Below are positions 54,420 through 63,758 of a stretch of DNA of 64,000 nucleotides, piece by piece; the stretch's first letter is position 1, and each line of letters opens with the position of its first letter. The stretch covers positions 3,410,001-3,474,000 of the forward strand of contig NZ_LT907980.1 in assembly GCF_900215155.1 (NCBI RefSeq), in the 5' to 3' direction. The notes beneath the pieces were generated by a model. It saw only the letters and a program-made list of their open reading frames with translations, ran no database searches and was not told where the DNA came from. The translations under genes were made by a program, and so were the position numbers. This DNA is from Marinobacter sp. LV10R510-11A. GTDB lineage: Bacteria > Pseudomonadota > Gammaproteobacteria > Pseudomonadales > Oleiphilaceae.

Positions 54420-57188
54420 ATGCCGAACGATAACCTTGGAAAAGACAGCCTGAATACGCTCAGTGAATTGAACGCAGGCGGAAAGACATACCATTATTAC
54501 AGCTTACCCAAAGCTGCGGAATCGCTTGGCGATATCAGCCGCCTGCCGTTTTCCCTAAAAGTTCTTCTGGAAAACCTATTGCGCAACGAAGACGGCACAA
54601 CAGTAGACCAGACCCACATCAGTGCCATGGCTCATTGGCTGAAAGACCAGCACTCAGATACCGAGATTCAGTTTCGTCCGGCCCGGGTGCTGATGCAGGA
54701 CTTTACCGGGGTGCCAGGTGTGGTTGATCTGGCCGCCATGCGTGAGGCCGTTAAAAAGGCGGGCGGAGATCCTGCGCTGATCAATCCGCTATCCCCTGTG
54801 GATCTGGTGATTGACCACTCAGTGATGGTCGACGAGTTTGGTACCCCTACCGCTTTCGCTGAAAACGTAGCCATCGAGATGGAGCGTAACCAAGAGCGTT
54901 ACGAATTCCTGCGCTGGGGCCAGCAAGCCTTTGATAACTTCCGTGTGGTTCCGCCGGGAACCGGTATCTGTCACCAGGTGAACCTCGAATACCTGGGCAA
55001 AACCGTGTGGCATAAGAAGCAGGGCGATAAAACCATAGCCTATCCGGACACGCTGGTTGGAACAGACTCCCACACCACCATGATTAACGGCCTAGGTATT
55101 CTTGGTTGGGGTGTTGGCGGTATTGAGGCAGAAGCCGCCATGCTAGGGCAGCCGGTATCTATGCTGATCCCAGAGGTTGTGGGCTTCAAGGTTTCCGGCA
55201 AACTGCGTGAGGGCATCACCGCTACGGATCTGGTGCTTACGGTTACTGAAATGCTCCGAAAGAAAGGCGTGGTTGGCAAGTTCGTGGAATTTTATGGCGA
55301 TGGCCTTAAAGATATGCCGGTGGCAGACCGTGCCACCATCGCCAATATGTCTCCAGAGTATGGGGCAACCTGCGGGTTTTTCCCGGTGGACGAACAAACC
55401 CTTAAATACCTGCGCCTAACCGGCCGCGAAGACGAGCAGGTAGAGCTGGTAGAGGCCTACGCCAAGGCTCAGGGCCTATGGCGGGAGCCAGGCCATGAGC
55501 CAGCTTACAGCGCCACCATGGAGCTGGACATGAGTGAAGTGGAAGCCAGCCTGGCTGGCCCGAAGCGGCCCCAGGATCGGGTTGCACTGAAAAACATGAA
55601 ATCAACTTTCGAATTGCTGATGGCAACCGCCGAAGGTTTGCCGGATACGAGTGATACCCGCGAAATCAATCTAGAATCGGAAGGTGGCCAGACTGCAGTG
55701 GGCGTGGAGGAGAGTTACCACCACCCATCGAGCCAGCATCTGGAGTTAAACGGAGAGCAAACGCGGCTGGATCCGGGCGCGGTGGTTATTGCCGCCATTA
55801 CCTCCTGTACAAACACGTCTAACCCCAGCGTTATGATGGCAGCCGGCCTTATTGCCCAGAAGGCAGTCGCCAAGGGCCTGAAATCCAAACCCTGGGTAAA
55901 GACCTCACTGGCCCCCGGCTCCAAGGTCGTAACCGACTACCTGCGTGTAGGCGGGTTTCAGGGTGATCTGAACGAACTTGGGTTTAACCTGGTTGGTTAC
56001 GGTTGCACGACTTGCATTGGTAACTCCGGCCCACTGCCGGATGCGGTTGAAAAAGCCGTTGTTGATGGCGATATCACCGTGGCTTCTGTGCTCTCCGGCA
56101 ACCGCAACTTCGAAGGCCGGGTGCATCCTCTGGTGAAAACCAACTGGCTGGCCTCGCCTCCGTTGGTTGTGGCCTACGCTCTGGCTGGCAACGTGCGGTT
56201 GGATCTCGACAAGGAGCCGCTGGGCAAGGATAAAGATGGTAACCCGGTATTCCTGAAGGATCTCTGGCCCAGCCAGAAGGAAGTCGCGGAAGCGGTAGAA
56301 AAAGTGAAAACGGACATGTACCGCAAGGAATACGCCGAAGTGTTTGACGGCGACGACACCTGGAAGGCCATCCAGGTACCTGAGAGCAAGGTTTACGAAT
56401 GGTCTGAAAAGTCTACGTACATTCAGCACCCACCTTTCTTTGAAGGTATGGGCCCAGAGCCTGAACCGATTGAAGATGTGCAGGACGCACGCATTCTGGC
56501 GCTGCTAGGCGATTCTGTAACCACGGATCATATCTCTCCAGCCGGTTCCTTCGCAGCCGACTCTCCAGCGGGTAAATACCTGCAGGAACACGGTGTAGAC
56601 CCGAAGCATTTCAACTCCTACGGCTCCCGCCGTGGTAACCACGAAGTGATGATGCGCGGCACCTTTGCCAACGTACGTATCCGCAACGAAATGCTAGAGA
56701 CCGTTGAAGGTGGTTTCACGAAGTATGTGCCCACTGGGGAGCAGATGCCCATCTACGATGCGGCGATGAAGTACATACAGCAGGGCACACCGCTGGTGGT
56801 GATTGCCGGTAAGGAATACGGCACAGGCTCCAGTCGTGACTGGGCGGCCAAGGGTACGAGGCTGCTAGGTGTTCGGGCTGTGGTGGCGGAATCCTACGAG
56901 CGGATTCATCGTTCCAACCTGATTGGTATGGGCGTTATGCCTCTGCAGTTCCCGGAAGGTACGGATCGTAAGAGCTTGAAGCTGACCGGAGAGGAAACTA
57001 TTTCCATTGATGGGCTGTCCGGCGAAATAACGCCGGGGCAAACCCTGACCATGACGGTAACCTACAAGGATGGTGCCACCGCAAGCTGTGATCTGAAATC
57101 GCGGATCGATACTGCCAACGAGGCGGTGTATTTCATCCATGGTGGCATCTTGCACTATGTGGTGCGTGAGATGCTCAAGTCTGCCTGA
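54420..57188 (+). CDS. acnA: aconitate hydratase A
   Basis: Aconitase A isomerises citrate to isocitrate in the TCA cycle, using a 4Fe-4S cluster. The 922-residue protein has the cluster cysteines, one in [11 protein letters not shown] and two in [10 protein letters not shown], and the swivel domain signature [15 protein letters not shown] near residue 800. GGAGG lies 9 nt before ATG 54420. About 290 nt upstream are non-coding and probably hold the promoter. A terminator follows. Confidence 0.97.
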   Translation: MPNDNLGKDSLNTLSELNAGGKTYHYYSLPKAAESLGDISRLPFSLKVLLENLLRNEDGTTVDQTHISAMAHWLKDQHSDTEIQFRPARVLMQDFTGVPGVVDLAAMREAVKKAGGDPALINPLSPVDLVIDHSVMVDEFGTPTAFAENVAIEMERNQERYEFLRWGQQAFDNFRVVPPGTGICHQVNLEYLGKTVWHKKQGDKTIAYPDTLVGTDSHTTMINGLGILGWGVGGIEAEAAMLGQPVSMLIPEVVGFKVSGKLREGITATDLVLTVTEMLRKKGVVGKFVEFYGDGLKDMPVADRATIANMSPEYGATCGFFPVDEQTLKYLRLTGREDEQVELVEAYAKAQGLWREPGHEPAYSATMELDMSEVEASLAGPKRPQDRVALKNMKSTFELLMATAEGLPDTSDTREINLESEGGQTAVGVEESYHHPSSQHLELNGEQTRLDPGAVVIAAITSCTNTSNPSVMMAAGLIAQKAVAKGLKSKPWVKTSLAPGSKVVTDYLRVGGFQGDLNELGFNLVGYGCTTCIGNSGPLPDAVEKAVVDGDITVASVLSGNRNFEGRVHPLVKTNWLASPPLVVAYALAGNVRLDLDKEPLGKDKDGNPVFLKDLWPSQKEVAEAVEKVKTDMYRKEYAEVFDGDDTWKAIQVPESKVYEWSEKSTYIQHPPFFEGMGPEPEPIEDVQDARILALLGDSVTTDHISPAGSFAADSPAGKYLQEHGVDPKHFNSYGSRRGNHEVMMRGTFANVRIRNEMLETVEGGFTKYVPTGEQMPIYDAAMKYIQQGTPLVVIAGKEYGTGSSRDWAAKGTRLLGVRAVVAESYERIHRSNLIGMGVMPLQFPEGTDRKSLKLTGEETISIDGLSGEITPGQTLTMTVTYKDGATASCDLKSRIDTANEAVYFIHGGILHYVVREMLKSA

Positions 57189-57216
57189 ACCGACTGCTTT
57201 ACTGGTTCAGATAAAG

Positions 57217-57250
57217 AGCCGGCCGCCTGCTAAAGGTTGCCGGCTTTTTT
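57217..57250 (+). terminator. rho-independent terminator of acnA
   Basis: AGCCGGC (57217-57223) and GCCGGCT (57239-57245) form the stem, followed by a run of T, 28 nt after the acnA stop. The T-run reaches the stop codon of the convergent kinase pseudogene. Confidence 0.88.
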
Positions 57251-58258
57251 ATGGGTCGTCGCTTGCCAGGGGCAGCCTTATCCAGAATGTGGCGCCTTGG
57301 CCGGGCACAGACTCAAATCCCACCTCGCCGGCCATGGCAGTGATGAGCTCTCTCGTAATGGCCAACCCAAGGCCGGTTCCTCCCTGGCTGCGGGTATCGG
57401 AGCTGTCAGCCTGGGCAAAACGCTGGAAAATCTGATCCCGGAAAGCTTCCGGAACGCCCTGTCCGTTGACGAATATCTTGGTCTCGGGGATGTCGGGCGC
57501 AAGCTCGATGGTGATTTCACGCTGAGCCCCGTAGGACTGATTTATGGTGACCGCCTGTTCAAGCAGAGGCTGTAAAGGCTGCTGTTTCAAGTTGATGTCC
57601 AGTTTGCCCGCTACCAGCTTTTCGATATCCAGTAAGTCATTAATTAGCGGCGCCAGCCAGCTGCGCTCCGGCCCGCGTATCGTGAACTGGATCGACCAAG
57701 TGCTCAGCCGACTTGCAGACTCCTCAATCGAAGCGGCTACAGCGGCTAGGTCATCGGGGTTGATCGTCGCGAAAACCGCCGTAGCATCCTCCCGGGCCTG
57801 CTTCTGGGTCACACCGAACATACGCTCAATCCCCTTGCTGCTGTAGGGATAGTTCATGCGCCCATCCGGATAGCGACGGAACTGATACAGCCCGCCAGGC
57901 ACCAGGTCTACCAGTTGGTTGAGCACGACTAAGGATTCATTCTGTTGTTCCAGTTCGCGGTAGTGAATGGCCAGCTCGCGAGCATTGATCTGCTCTTCGG
58001 CACAGTCCGCCAGATCCCGCAGGCACTGGCGATCTTCTGCGCTCAGTGTGCGCGGTTTCCGGTCAATGACGCATAAAGTGCCCAAGGCATGGCCGTCCGC
58101 GCTGTGAAGCGGCGTACCTGCATAGAAGCGAATGTTCGGGTTGCCTGTCACTAGAGGATTATCGAAGAAGCGTTCATCTTTCTGGGTGTCCAGAATTCGT
58201 AGTTGGTCCAGTGCTGTTTGCCTGGCGCGTTCATTGGTGGGAAGTCGGGTTTTTTCAT
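57249..58258 (-). pseudogene. decayed GAF-PAS sensor histidine kinase
   Basis: The natural start is ATG 58258, overlapping the stop of the upstream kinase (ATGA) with GGAGG nearby. That frame reads MKKPDFPP and then shifts; adding one A to CCACCAATGAA restores NERARQTALDQLRILDT. Further on, the GAF domain lacks its first half (ILDTQKDERF joins directly to FDNPLVTG). PAS runs into LINDLLDIEKL, so the HisKA helix with its phospho-acceptor His is gone. TIELAPDIPETKIF joins to NGQGVPEAFRDQ, so the ATP N box is missing. Only the G boxes (TGLGLAI) remain. It cannot work as a kinase. The frame downstream of the first shift stays open to 57249. Confidence 0.85.
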
Positions 58259-59724
58259 GATGTCTGGCCCTCCGAGAGCGCGGAGTCGTTGATAGGCAAT
58301 TCAACCCAGAAGTGCGCACCGCCACTGTTAAAGAATCCGACGTCGCCGTTTAGCAAGCCAGCAAGCTGGCGGCTGATCGCTAAGCCTAGGCCGGTGCCGC
58401 TGGCTGCCCGGGTTGTGCCTACTTCTGCTTGGGCAAAGCGATCAAAAATCTGGTTCTTAAATCTGTCCGGCACACCTTCCCCTTCGTCGCTAATGGTGAT
58501 GCGTAGCCGGTTGTGACTAATTTTTTCGGCATGGATGGTGACCAGGCCGTTCTCGGGTGAGAACTTGATGGCGTTGCTGATGAAGTTATCCAGAATTTGT
58601 CGTAATCGGTGGCCATCTGTCTTCAGAATCACCTCGGGGATATCGCTTGCGACCAGTTTGGCGCCTGATTCCTGGGCCGTGGTTTCGTTGCTACTGACGG
58701 TTTCGGTGAGCAATTCTCGCAGGTCTTCTGGTTGAAGATTCAGGCGCATTTTGCCGCTGGACAGCTTATTGAAGTCGAGCATATCGCCGATGAGCCGTTG
58801 CAAACGTTCGCCATTGCGCAAAGCCAGCGCTGTCATCTCTTTGGCACGTTCCGGGAGTTCGCCTGTTGTACCAGACTGAAGCAGCCGTAAGGCGCCATTC
58901 ATTGAGGTCAGCGGTGTTCGCAACTCATGGCTGACATTGGACACAAAATTGTCTTTGAGTCGGTTGTTGGCGTCGCGTTCATCCATCAACCGGTTAAACG
59001 CATGTGCCAAGTCACGCACTTCAGGCGCTCCTTGCTCTTCAAGACGGCGGGAGGATTCGGGCTTCTGGATCATTGAACGTATACGCCCGGTCATCTGAGT
59101 AAGGGACGCAGTGGTTGACCGCAGCGCCACGTAGGTCAGCAACAATATGCCGAGCGTTACCCCTATGCTGATCAGAAAGAACCGGATGAAGGCCTGCTCT
59201 GCGGGAGCGGTCGCAAGGGATTTCGGAACGGCGCGAATAAATAACCAGCCCAAGCGCTGCAGGTGGTTAGTTGCATAGATCAACATCTCACCTGATGCGC
59301 TTTCAACTTCCCCAAAACGGATGCCGGACAGTGCGGCATCAATCAGCAGGTTTTCTCCTGGGTTTGGCAGGTCCTCAATAACTTTCCCCGGGCCGGAGCC
59401 CTCTACGAACAGGAAGTTGTCTGTGTCTACCACCAGAAAAAGAGCGTCTTTACTGGCATCACTCCTAACGTACTCGGGTATCAGCACCGTATGATCCATA
59501 CGCAGGGCGCCACTGAGAAGACCGAGCAGTTCTCCGCGGTCACTTTTGATCGGTACAATAAAGATCATCAGCGGCACGCCCGTTGACCGGCCGATCGTGG
59601 GGCGGCTGATTACCGGACGACGAGTTTTAATAGCTTCTTTCCAGTGGGGTCGGTCGCCAAAATAGGTGTCGACTCTGCCGGGTACAAAAACATTCTCCGC
59701 GAGGCTGGTTGCGTTTGGTGACAT
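58255..59724 (-). CDS. sensor histidine kinase with dCache domain, probably 5'-truncated
   Basis: From ATG 59724 the 489-residue product starts inside a dCache sensor domain. It then has a membrane helix (about 175-195), HAMP, HisKA with VSHELRTPL near residue 268, and an intact HATPase domain (N box NFISNAIKFSPENG, then DEGEGVP and GTGLGLAI). Upstream of 59724 the same frame continues for about 40 codons with more dCache-like sequence (DKARDLLPQGQL, KLRELFPHSL) before an in-frame stop, with no start site or first membrane helix. The 5' end, including helix 1 and perhaps the promoter, appears lost. The catalytic half looks intact. Confidence 0.75.
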   Translation of the reverse strand: MSPNATSLAENVFVPGRVDTYFGDRPHWKEAIKTRRPVISRPTIGRSTGVPLMIFIVPIKSDRGELLGLLSGALRMDHTVLIPEYVRSDASKDALFLVVDTDNFLFVEGSGPGKVIEDLPNPGENLLIDAALSGIRFGEVESASGEMLIYATNHLQRLGWLFIRAVPKSLATAPAEQAFIRFFLISIGVTLGILLLTYVALRSTTASLTQMTGRIRSMIQKPESSRRLEEQGAPEVRDLAHAFNRLMDERDANNRLKDNFVSNVSHELRTPLTSMNGALRLLQSGTTGELPERAKEMTALALRNGERLQRLIGDMLDFNKLSSGKMRLNLQPEDLRELLTETVSSNETTAQESGAKLVASDIPEVILKTDGHRLRQILDNFISNAIKFSPENGLVTIHAEKISHNRLRITISDEGEGVPDRFKNQIFDRFAQAEVGTTRAASGTGLGLAISRQLAGLLNGDVGFFNSGGAHFWVELPINDSALSEGQTS

Positions 59725-59952
59725 AACATTCAGGCTATGGGGGAACAGTTCCCTTAGTTTTTGCTGTTTTCGCAGGAGCTTTGTAAGTTGTCCCTGGGGC
59801 AGCAGATCGCGCGCTTTATCAACGCAAGCGCGCGGGGCGTAATGGCGTTACCGTGGCTTAAAGCGGCGGGTTGTTATTGTGATTTTTGACCGCCGACTGA
59901 GAGCGTTATATTGTGAAGACTGGGTGTTGAATACAGGGATCAGAGGGCCAAG

Positions 59953-60285
59953 ATGACGCAAGATAACAACCTTAAACGTATTTTGATGATTGAAGATGAG
60001 CCGGATATCCGCACGGTAGCGGAAGTGGCTCTGGAACAGATTGATGAATGCCAGCCTCAGCTCATTGTTCTGGATGTCATGATGCCGGGGATGGATGGTC
60101 CGGCAACCTTGAAAGCCATCCGGCTTTTGCCGGGTTATGCTGAAACGCCGGCCGTGTTCATGACGGCGAAGGTTCAGAGTTATCTGGCACAAGGTGCAGC
60201 CGGCGTTATGCCTAAGCCATTTGACCCCCTCACACTGGCCGACCAGATAAGGGAAATCTGGAACGAGGCCTGCACAATCGGTTAA
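59953..60285 (+). pseudogene. receiver-domain protein with internal deletions
   Basis: The 110-residue product keeps the acidic pocket EDEPD, phospho-acceptor Asp in LIVLDVMMPGMDG and Lys in KPFDP. But VAEVALEQIDECQPQL lacks about 18-20 residues (end of helix 1, strand 2 and helix 2) found in related receivers. FMTAKVQSYL also lacks about five residues. Single-domain receivers usually have 120-130 residues. Both gaps could come from slippage between short repeats (CTGGAA; GTTCAG). The frame is intact, but the domain is unlikely to fold. It is divergent from the truncated kinase. Confidence 0.65.
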
Positions 60286-60325
60286 GCTCTTGCCAGTTTT
60301 ATTGTCACTATCTCAAAAGGCTGTC

Positions 60326-60646
60326 ATGTCGTCCTCTCAGAATAACGATGAAATCAAAACCAAGCTCAATCTGGAAACCTCCCGCATATGCTGGCACGAG
60401 CTGCAAACCTACTATGCCCGTGGGCTGGTTGTGCGTGTGGGTAAAGATCTGGATCTGCTGGAGGTAGCTTCCGAGCTGACCGCTGATAACCGTGCCCGCT
60501 TTGAGCAATGGCTCGAAACCGGCGACGTAGGTGAGGTATCACCTGACTTGGCCCGTGCCTGGTACGACCGCAATACCGAGCTCTGGGCAGTGGTGGTAGC
60601 GCCTTGGGTGTTGGTACAGGATCGCTCTGACGCCACGGTGCATTGA
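60326..60646 (+). CDS. DUF2288 family protein
   Basis: The 106-residue cytoplasmic protein has the DUF2288 pattern, with RICWHELQTYYARGLVVRV near residues 20-38 and WYDRNTELWAVVVAPWVLVQ near 77-96. The function is unknown. AAGG precedes ATG 60326 by 6 nt. Its stop shares one base with the lysO start (TGATG), so the two are coupled. Confidence 0.8.
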   Translation: MSSSQNNDEIKTKLNLETSRICWHELQTYYARGLVVRVGKDLDLLEVASELTADNRARFEQWLETGDVGEVSPDLARAWYDRNTELWAVVVAPWVLVQDRSDATVH

Positions 60647-61557
60647 TGTTTACCGGCGCCTTGCTGATTCTGGCTCCACTGTTTTTTGGCTTCGCCCTGT
60701 CGCTCGAAAACCGCCGGCTGATGACCGCTATTCATTACTTGGTAGAAACACTGGTGTATTTCATTCTGGCGCTTCTGGGGCTTGGTTTGGGCCAGATGGA
60801 AGGGTTGGCGAGCCAGCTTGGAACCATGGCCGGCCAGGTGTCAGCGTTGGTGGTGGTGCTGTTTGTCGCCAATATGGCCGCGCTCTGGCTGCTCCACCGA
60901 TGGCGACCCATGATGCCGGAGCAACGGGATGCGTCTTCTGGCGACGCCGGCTACGTGCGGCTATTTATGGCAGCATTGAAACCCCTGCTTGCGGTACTGG
61001 CGGGCTTGTTGTCAGGCTACTTCCTGCTGCCAGACCTGCCGCAAGCAGAGCAGCTGGCCACTTGGTCTTTGATGCTCCTGCTGTTTTTGATTGGTTTGCA
61101 GTTGCGCAACGCGGGTCTTTCCTTACGCAAGCTACTGATGAACACACAGGGTTTAGGTATTGCGTTAGCACTTGTGGTCAGCTCTTTGCTGGCCGGGGTG
61201 CTGCTGATCCCGGTGCTGGGATTGCCTTGGCACGATGTGCTGGCACTGGCTTCGGGGTTTGGCTGGTACTCGCTCTCCGGGATTGTGGTGGGTGAGGCCC
61301 TAGGCCCCGCGTGGGGCGGTGTGGCGTTTCTGAACGATGTGCTGCGCGAGATCATCGCTTTGGCAATCATTCCACTATTGATCGGCAGTAGGCCGGCCAT
61401 GGCCATCGGCTATGGCGGGGCTACGTCCATGGACTTCACTCTTCCGGTTATCCGTAGCAATGGCGGGCTTAGCTGTGTGCCGGTCGCGATTGCTTCCGGT
61501 TTTCTGCTGTCCTTTCTGTCGCCGGTTTTTATGGGTGTGTTTCTGTCTCTCGGCTAG
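60646..61557 (+). CDS. lysO: lysine exporter LysO family protein
   Basis: The 303-residue inner-membrane protein has about eight hydrophobic helices and the LysO (YbjE, DUF340) pattern, including GFGWYSLSGIVVGEALG near residues 205-221 and the acidic residues used in lysine export. Its Escherichia coli homologue exports L-lysine and toxic analogues. It starts at ATG 60646, overlapping the DUF2288 stop, and ends 24 nt from the convergent HD-GYP gene. Confidence 0.85.
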   Translation: MFTGALLILAPLFFGFALSLENRRLMTAIHYLVETLVYFILALLGLGLGQMEGLASQLGTMAGQVSALVVVLFVANMAALWLLHRWRPMMPEQRDASSGDAGYVRLFMAALKPLLAVLAGLLSGYFLLPDLPQAEQLATWSLMLLLFLIGLQLRNAGLSLRKLLMNTQGLGIALALVVSSLLAGVLLIPVLGLPWHDVLALASGFGWYSLSGIVVGEALGPAWGGVAFLNDVLREIIALAIIPLLIGSRPAMAIGYGGATSMDFTLPVIRSNGGLSCVPVAIASGFLLSFLSPVFMGVFLSLG

Positions 61558-61581
61558 GCAGGAAATAGCAGGGTTGCAGGC

Positions 61582-62790
61582 TTAGGAAAGGAATTTTCGC
61601 ACGTCAATTCTGTACTTAGCCGGGTCAACGGCGCGCAAAATACGGTCTTGGTTACCAGCTTTTGAGAGATCGATGGTTGTTACCGTAATCGGCATCCGGA
61701 ATTTTGTGTGGTACATCACGCGCACAATCGGTAACCGCTGATCCGCTTCGTTAATCTCGACCACAACGCCAAGCCGCCCGCTGTCGAGTAAAATCAGAGA
61801 CCCGACCGGGTACAAGCCGATACAGCGAATGAACTGCTTCACCAGAGCCGCATCCAGGTGGTCACCACTCCATTCCAAAAGCTTCTTTAGGCCCTGTGTG
61901 GGTGTCATGCCCCTGTGATAAACGCGGTCGGCGGTAATGGCATCGTAAACATCGGTAATGGCGACCATGCGGCCGTAGACTGAAATCTGCTCGCCCTTCA
62001 GCCCCTCCGGGTAACCGGAGCCGTCCATGCGTTCGTGATGCTGGGCCGCGGTGATTATGGTGAGTTCGCCGATGCTCTCAGTGGCAGACAAGATGTCACG
62101 GGAGTGCCGGGCATGAAGCTTCATGACTTCAAACTCTTCCGGTGAAAGGCGGCCGGGTTTGTGCAGCACTTCATCCGGCGTCAGGATTTTACCAAGATCG
62201 TGGAGCAGGGCACCCACAACGGTCTGGTGCATAACGTCGGCGGACAGTTCTCGGTACTGCCCGAAAACGGTCATCAGAACACTCAGGTTTACCGAATGCT
62301 CAAGCAAGTAGTTATCCTTTTCGCGAATACGGCCGAGGCAACCCAGCGCGTTGGCATTGCGGGAAACGGAGCTCTGCAGTTCGTCCGCAAGCTGATGGAT
62401 AGGGGCAACATCGATGGAAGCGCCTATTTTGGCGCTGTTCATAAAGCTGCCAACCAGCTCCTGTGCCTGCGAATGAACGCCCAGCGCCGTCACCATTTCC
62501 TCGGAAAGCGACACCCTCGGCGCAACACCAGGCTTTTGTTCGCCTGCTTTTTGCAGCGCTGTCTCGTTGCGCGACTCTATCTCAGCCGCTGTTTCAGAAT
62601 CCTGGCTGTCTTTCCCCTTTTGCACATCGATATAGACAAATTGCACGCCCATCTTGCGGATTTTTCCGATGGTTTCTTCCCGCTTTATAACACCACGCTT
62701 GCGCTGGGTGTTGTGGGGGATCCAGTCGTTGTTGAGGTCGGTGATGTACATGCCGACCTTCAGCGCGGATATGGGAATGCGTTTGATCAT
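61582..62790 (-). CDS. HD-GYP domain cyclic-di-GMP phosphodiesterase
   Basis: The 402-residue protein has an N-terminal DUF3391 domain (about 1-130), then an HD-GYP domain with the metal ligands in LLHDLGK, the HHERMDGSGYP signature and DVYDAITADRVYHRG. Such enzymes degrade cyclic di-GMP and lower biofilm formation. ATG 62790 overlaps the stop of tatD (TGATG), so the two genes are co-transcribed. TTG 62793 is an alternative start. Confidence 0.93.
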   Translation of the reverse strand: MIKRIPISALKVGMYITDLNNDWIPHNTQRKRGVIKREETIGKIRKMGVQFVYIDVQKGKDSQDSETAAEIESRNETALQKAGEQKPGVAPRVSLSEEMVTALGVHSQAQELVGSFMNSAKIGASIDVAPIHQLADELQSSVSRNANALGCLGRIREKDNYLLEHSVNLSVLMTVFGQYRELSADVMHQTVVGALLHDLGKILTPDEVLHKPGRLSPEEFEVMKLHARHSRDILSATESIGELTIITAAQHHERMDGSGYPEGLKGEQISVYGRMVAITDVYDAITADRVYHRGMTPTQGLKKLLEWSGDHLDAALVKQFIRCIGLYPVGSLILLDSGRLGVVVEINEADQRLPIVRVMYHTKFRMPITVTTIDLSKAGNQDRILRAVDPAKYRIDVRKFLS

Positions 62791-63596
62791 CAAGTCGGGA
62801 AAAACGTTCGCAAGCTGTTGTGGTAGGTCTGGACGATCACGTCCTCCAGTGGCAAGCCTTTCACTTCAGCGATTTTTTCTGCAACGAATGGCAGATAGAA
62901 AGGGGCATTCTCCTTGCCACGATAAGGCACGGGCGTTAGGAACGGGGCGTCTGTTTCCAGAAGGATCTGGCTGATGGGAGCCATACGAACGATATCGCGC
63001 ACGTTTTCTGCCTTATTGAAGGTCGTAATGCCATTAAAACCCAGGTTCCAGCCCTGATCCAGTGCGTACTGAGCAAGGCCCGGGCCGGATGTGAAGCTGT
63101 GGATAACACCACGGCGCTTGAGGGACTGCTCAAACTCTTTGAGTATAGCGATTGTATCCTCGTCTGCATCGCGGCTATGGATAACCACCGGGCGATCGCT
63201 GTCACAAGCAATCTGAAGCTGACGTCGGAAAACCTCACGCTGGATGGTGCGGTCTGCTTTGTCATAAAAATAATCCAGCCCGATCTCGCCTACGGCAACG
63301 ATCTTCTTGTCTCGGGCGTGGGTTCGGATTTCTTTTTCTACCGCATCGCTGTAACTCTCCGCTTCATGGGGGTGAATGCCCTGAGTGCCGTAGAGCCATG
63401 GGGCCATTGTGCTGAGCTCGCGTACCTGCGCCAAATTGCCCGGTGCGACTGCGATTGTAATCACCCGCTCGATGTTCACCCGCCGGGTCTGTTCCAGGGT
63501 TTCCTCCAGGGGGCGCTCCTTGAGGTAATCCAGGTGACAGTGCGTTTCGATAATCGGGTGATCGAATACGGGAATCTCGCGACGTTTTTTACTCAT
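62790..63596 (-). CDS. tatD: TatD family hydrolase
   Basis: The 268-residue TIM-barrel metalloenzyme has metal-binding residues in ETHCHLD near 17-23, GEIGLDYFY near 103-111, VVIHSRDAD and LLETDAPFLTP. TatD-family proteins are 3'-5' exonucleases or deoxyribonucleases active on single-stranded ends; the exact member is not decided here. The HD-GYP gene follows in the same operon. The divergent dehydrogenase begins 162 nt away. Confidence 0.9.
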   Translation of the reverse strand: MSKKRREIPVFDHPIIETHCHLDYLKERPLEETLEQTRRVNIERVITIAVAPGNLAQVRELSTMAPWLYGTQGIHPHEAESYSDAVEKEIRTHARDKKIVAVGEIGLDYFYDKADRTIQREVFRRQLQIACDSDRPVVIHSRDADEDTIAILKEFEQSLKRRGVIHSFTSGPGLAQYALDQGWNLGFNGITTFNKAENVRDIVRMAPISQILLETDAPFLTPVPYRGKENAPFYLPFVAEKIAEVKGLPLEDVIVQTYHNSLRTFFPT

Positions 63597-63758
63597 GAAC
63601 TGGTGCTAGGCTCCGGTAAAGGCAGTCGATTTGACTGCTACACTTGGGTATGAAGAGTTCGAGTTTATCAGTTGTCTGTTTATTGGCCTACATTCATCTG
63701 TAAGGGCTTTCCTTGATGAATGTTATTGCGCAGGTTTGATTTAAGGGTGGAGGTGCAA

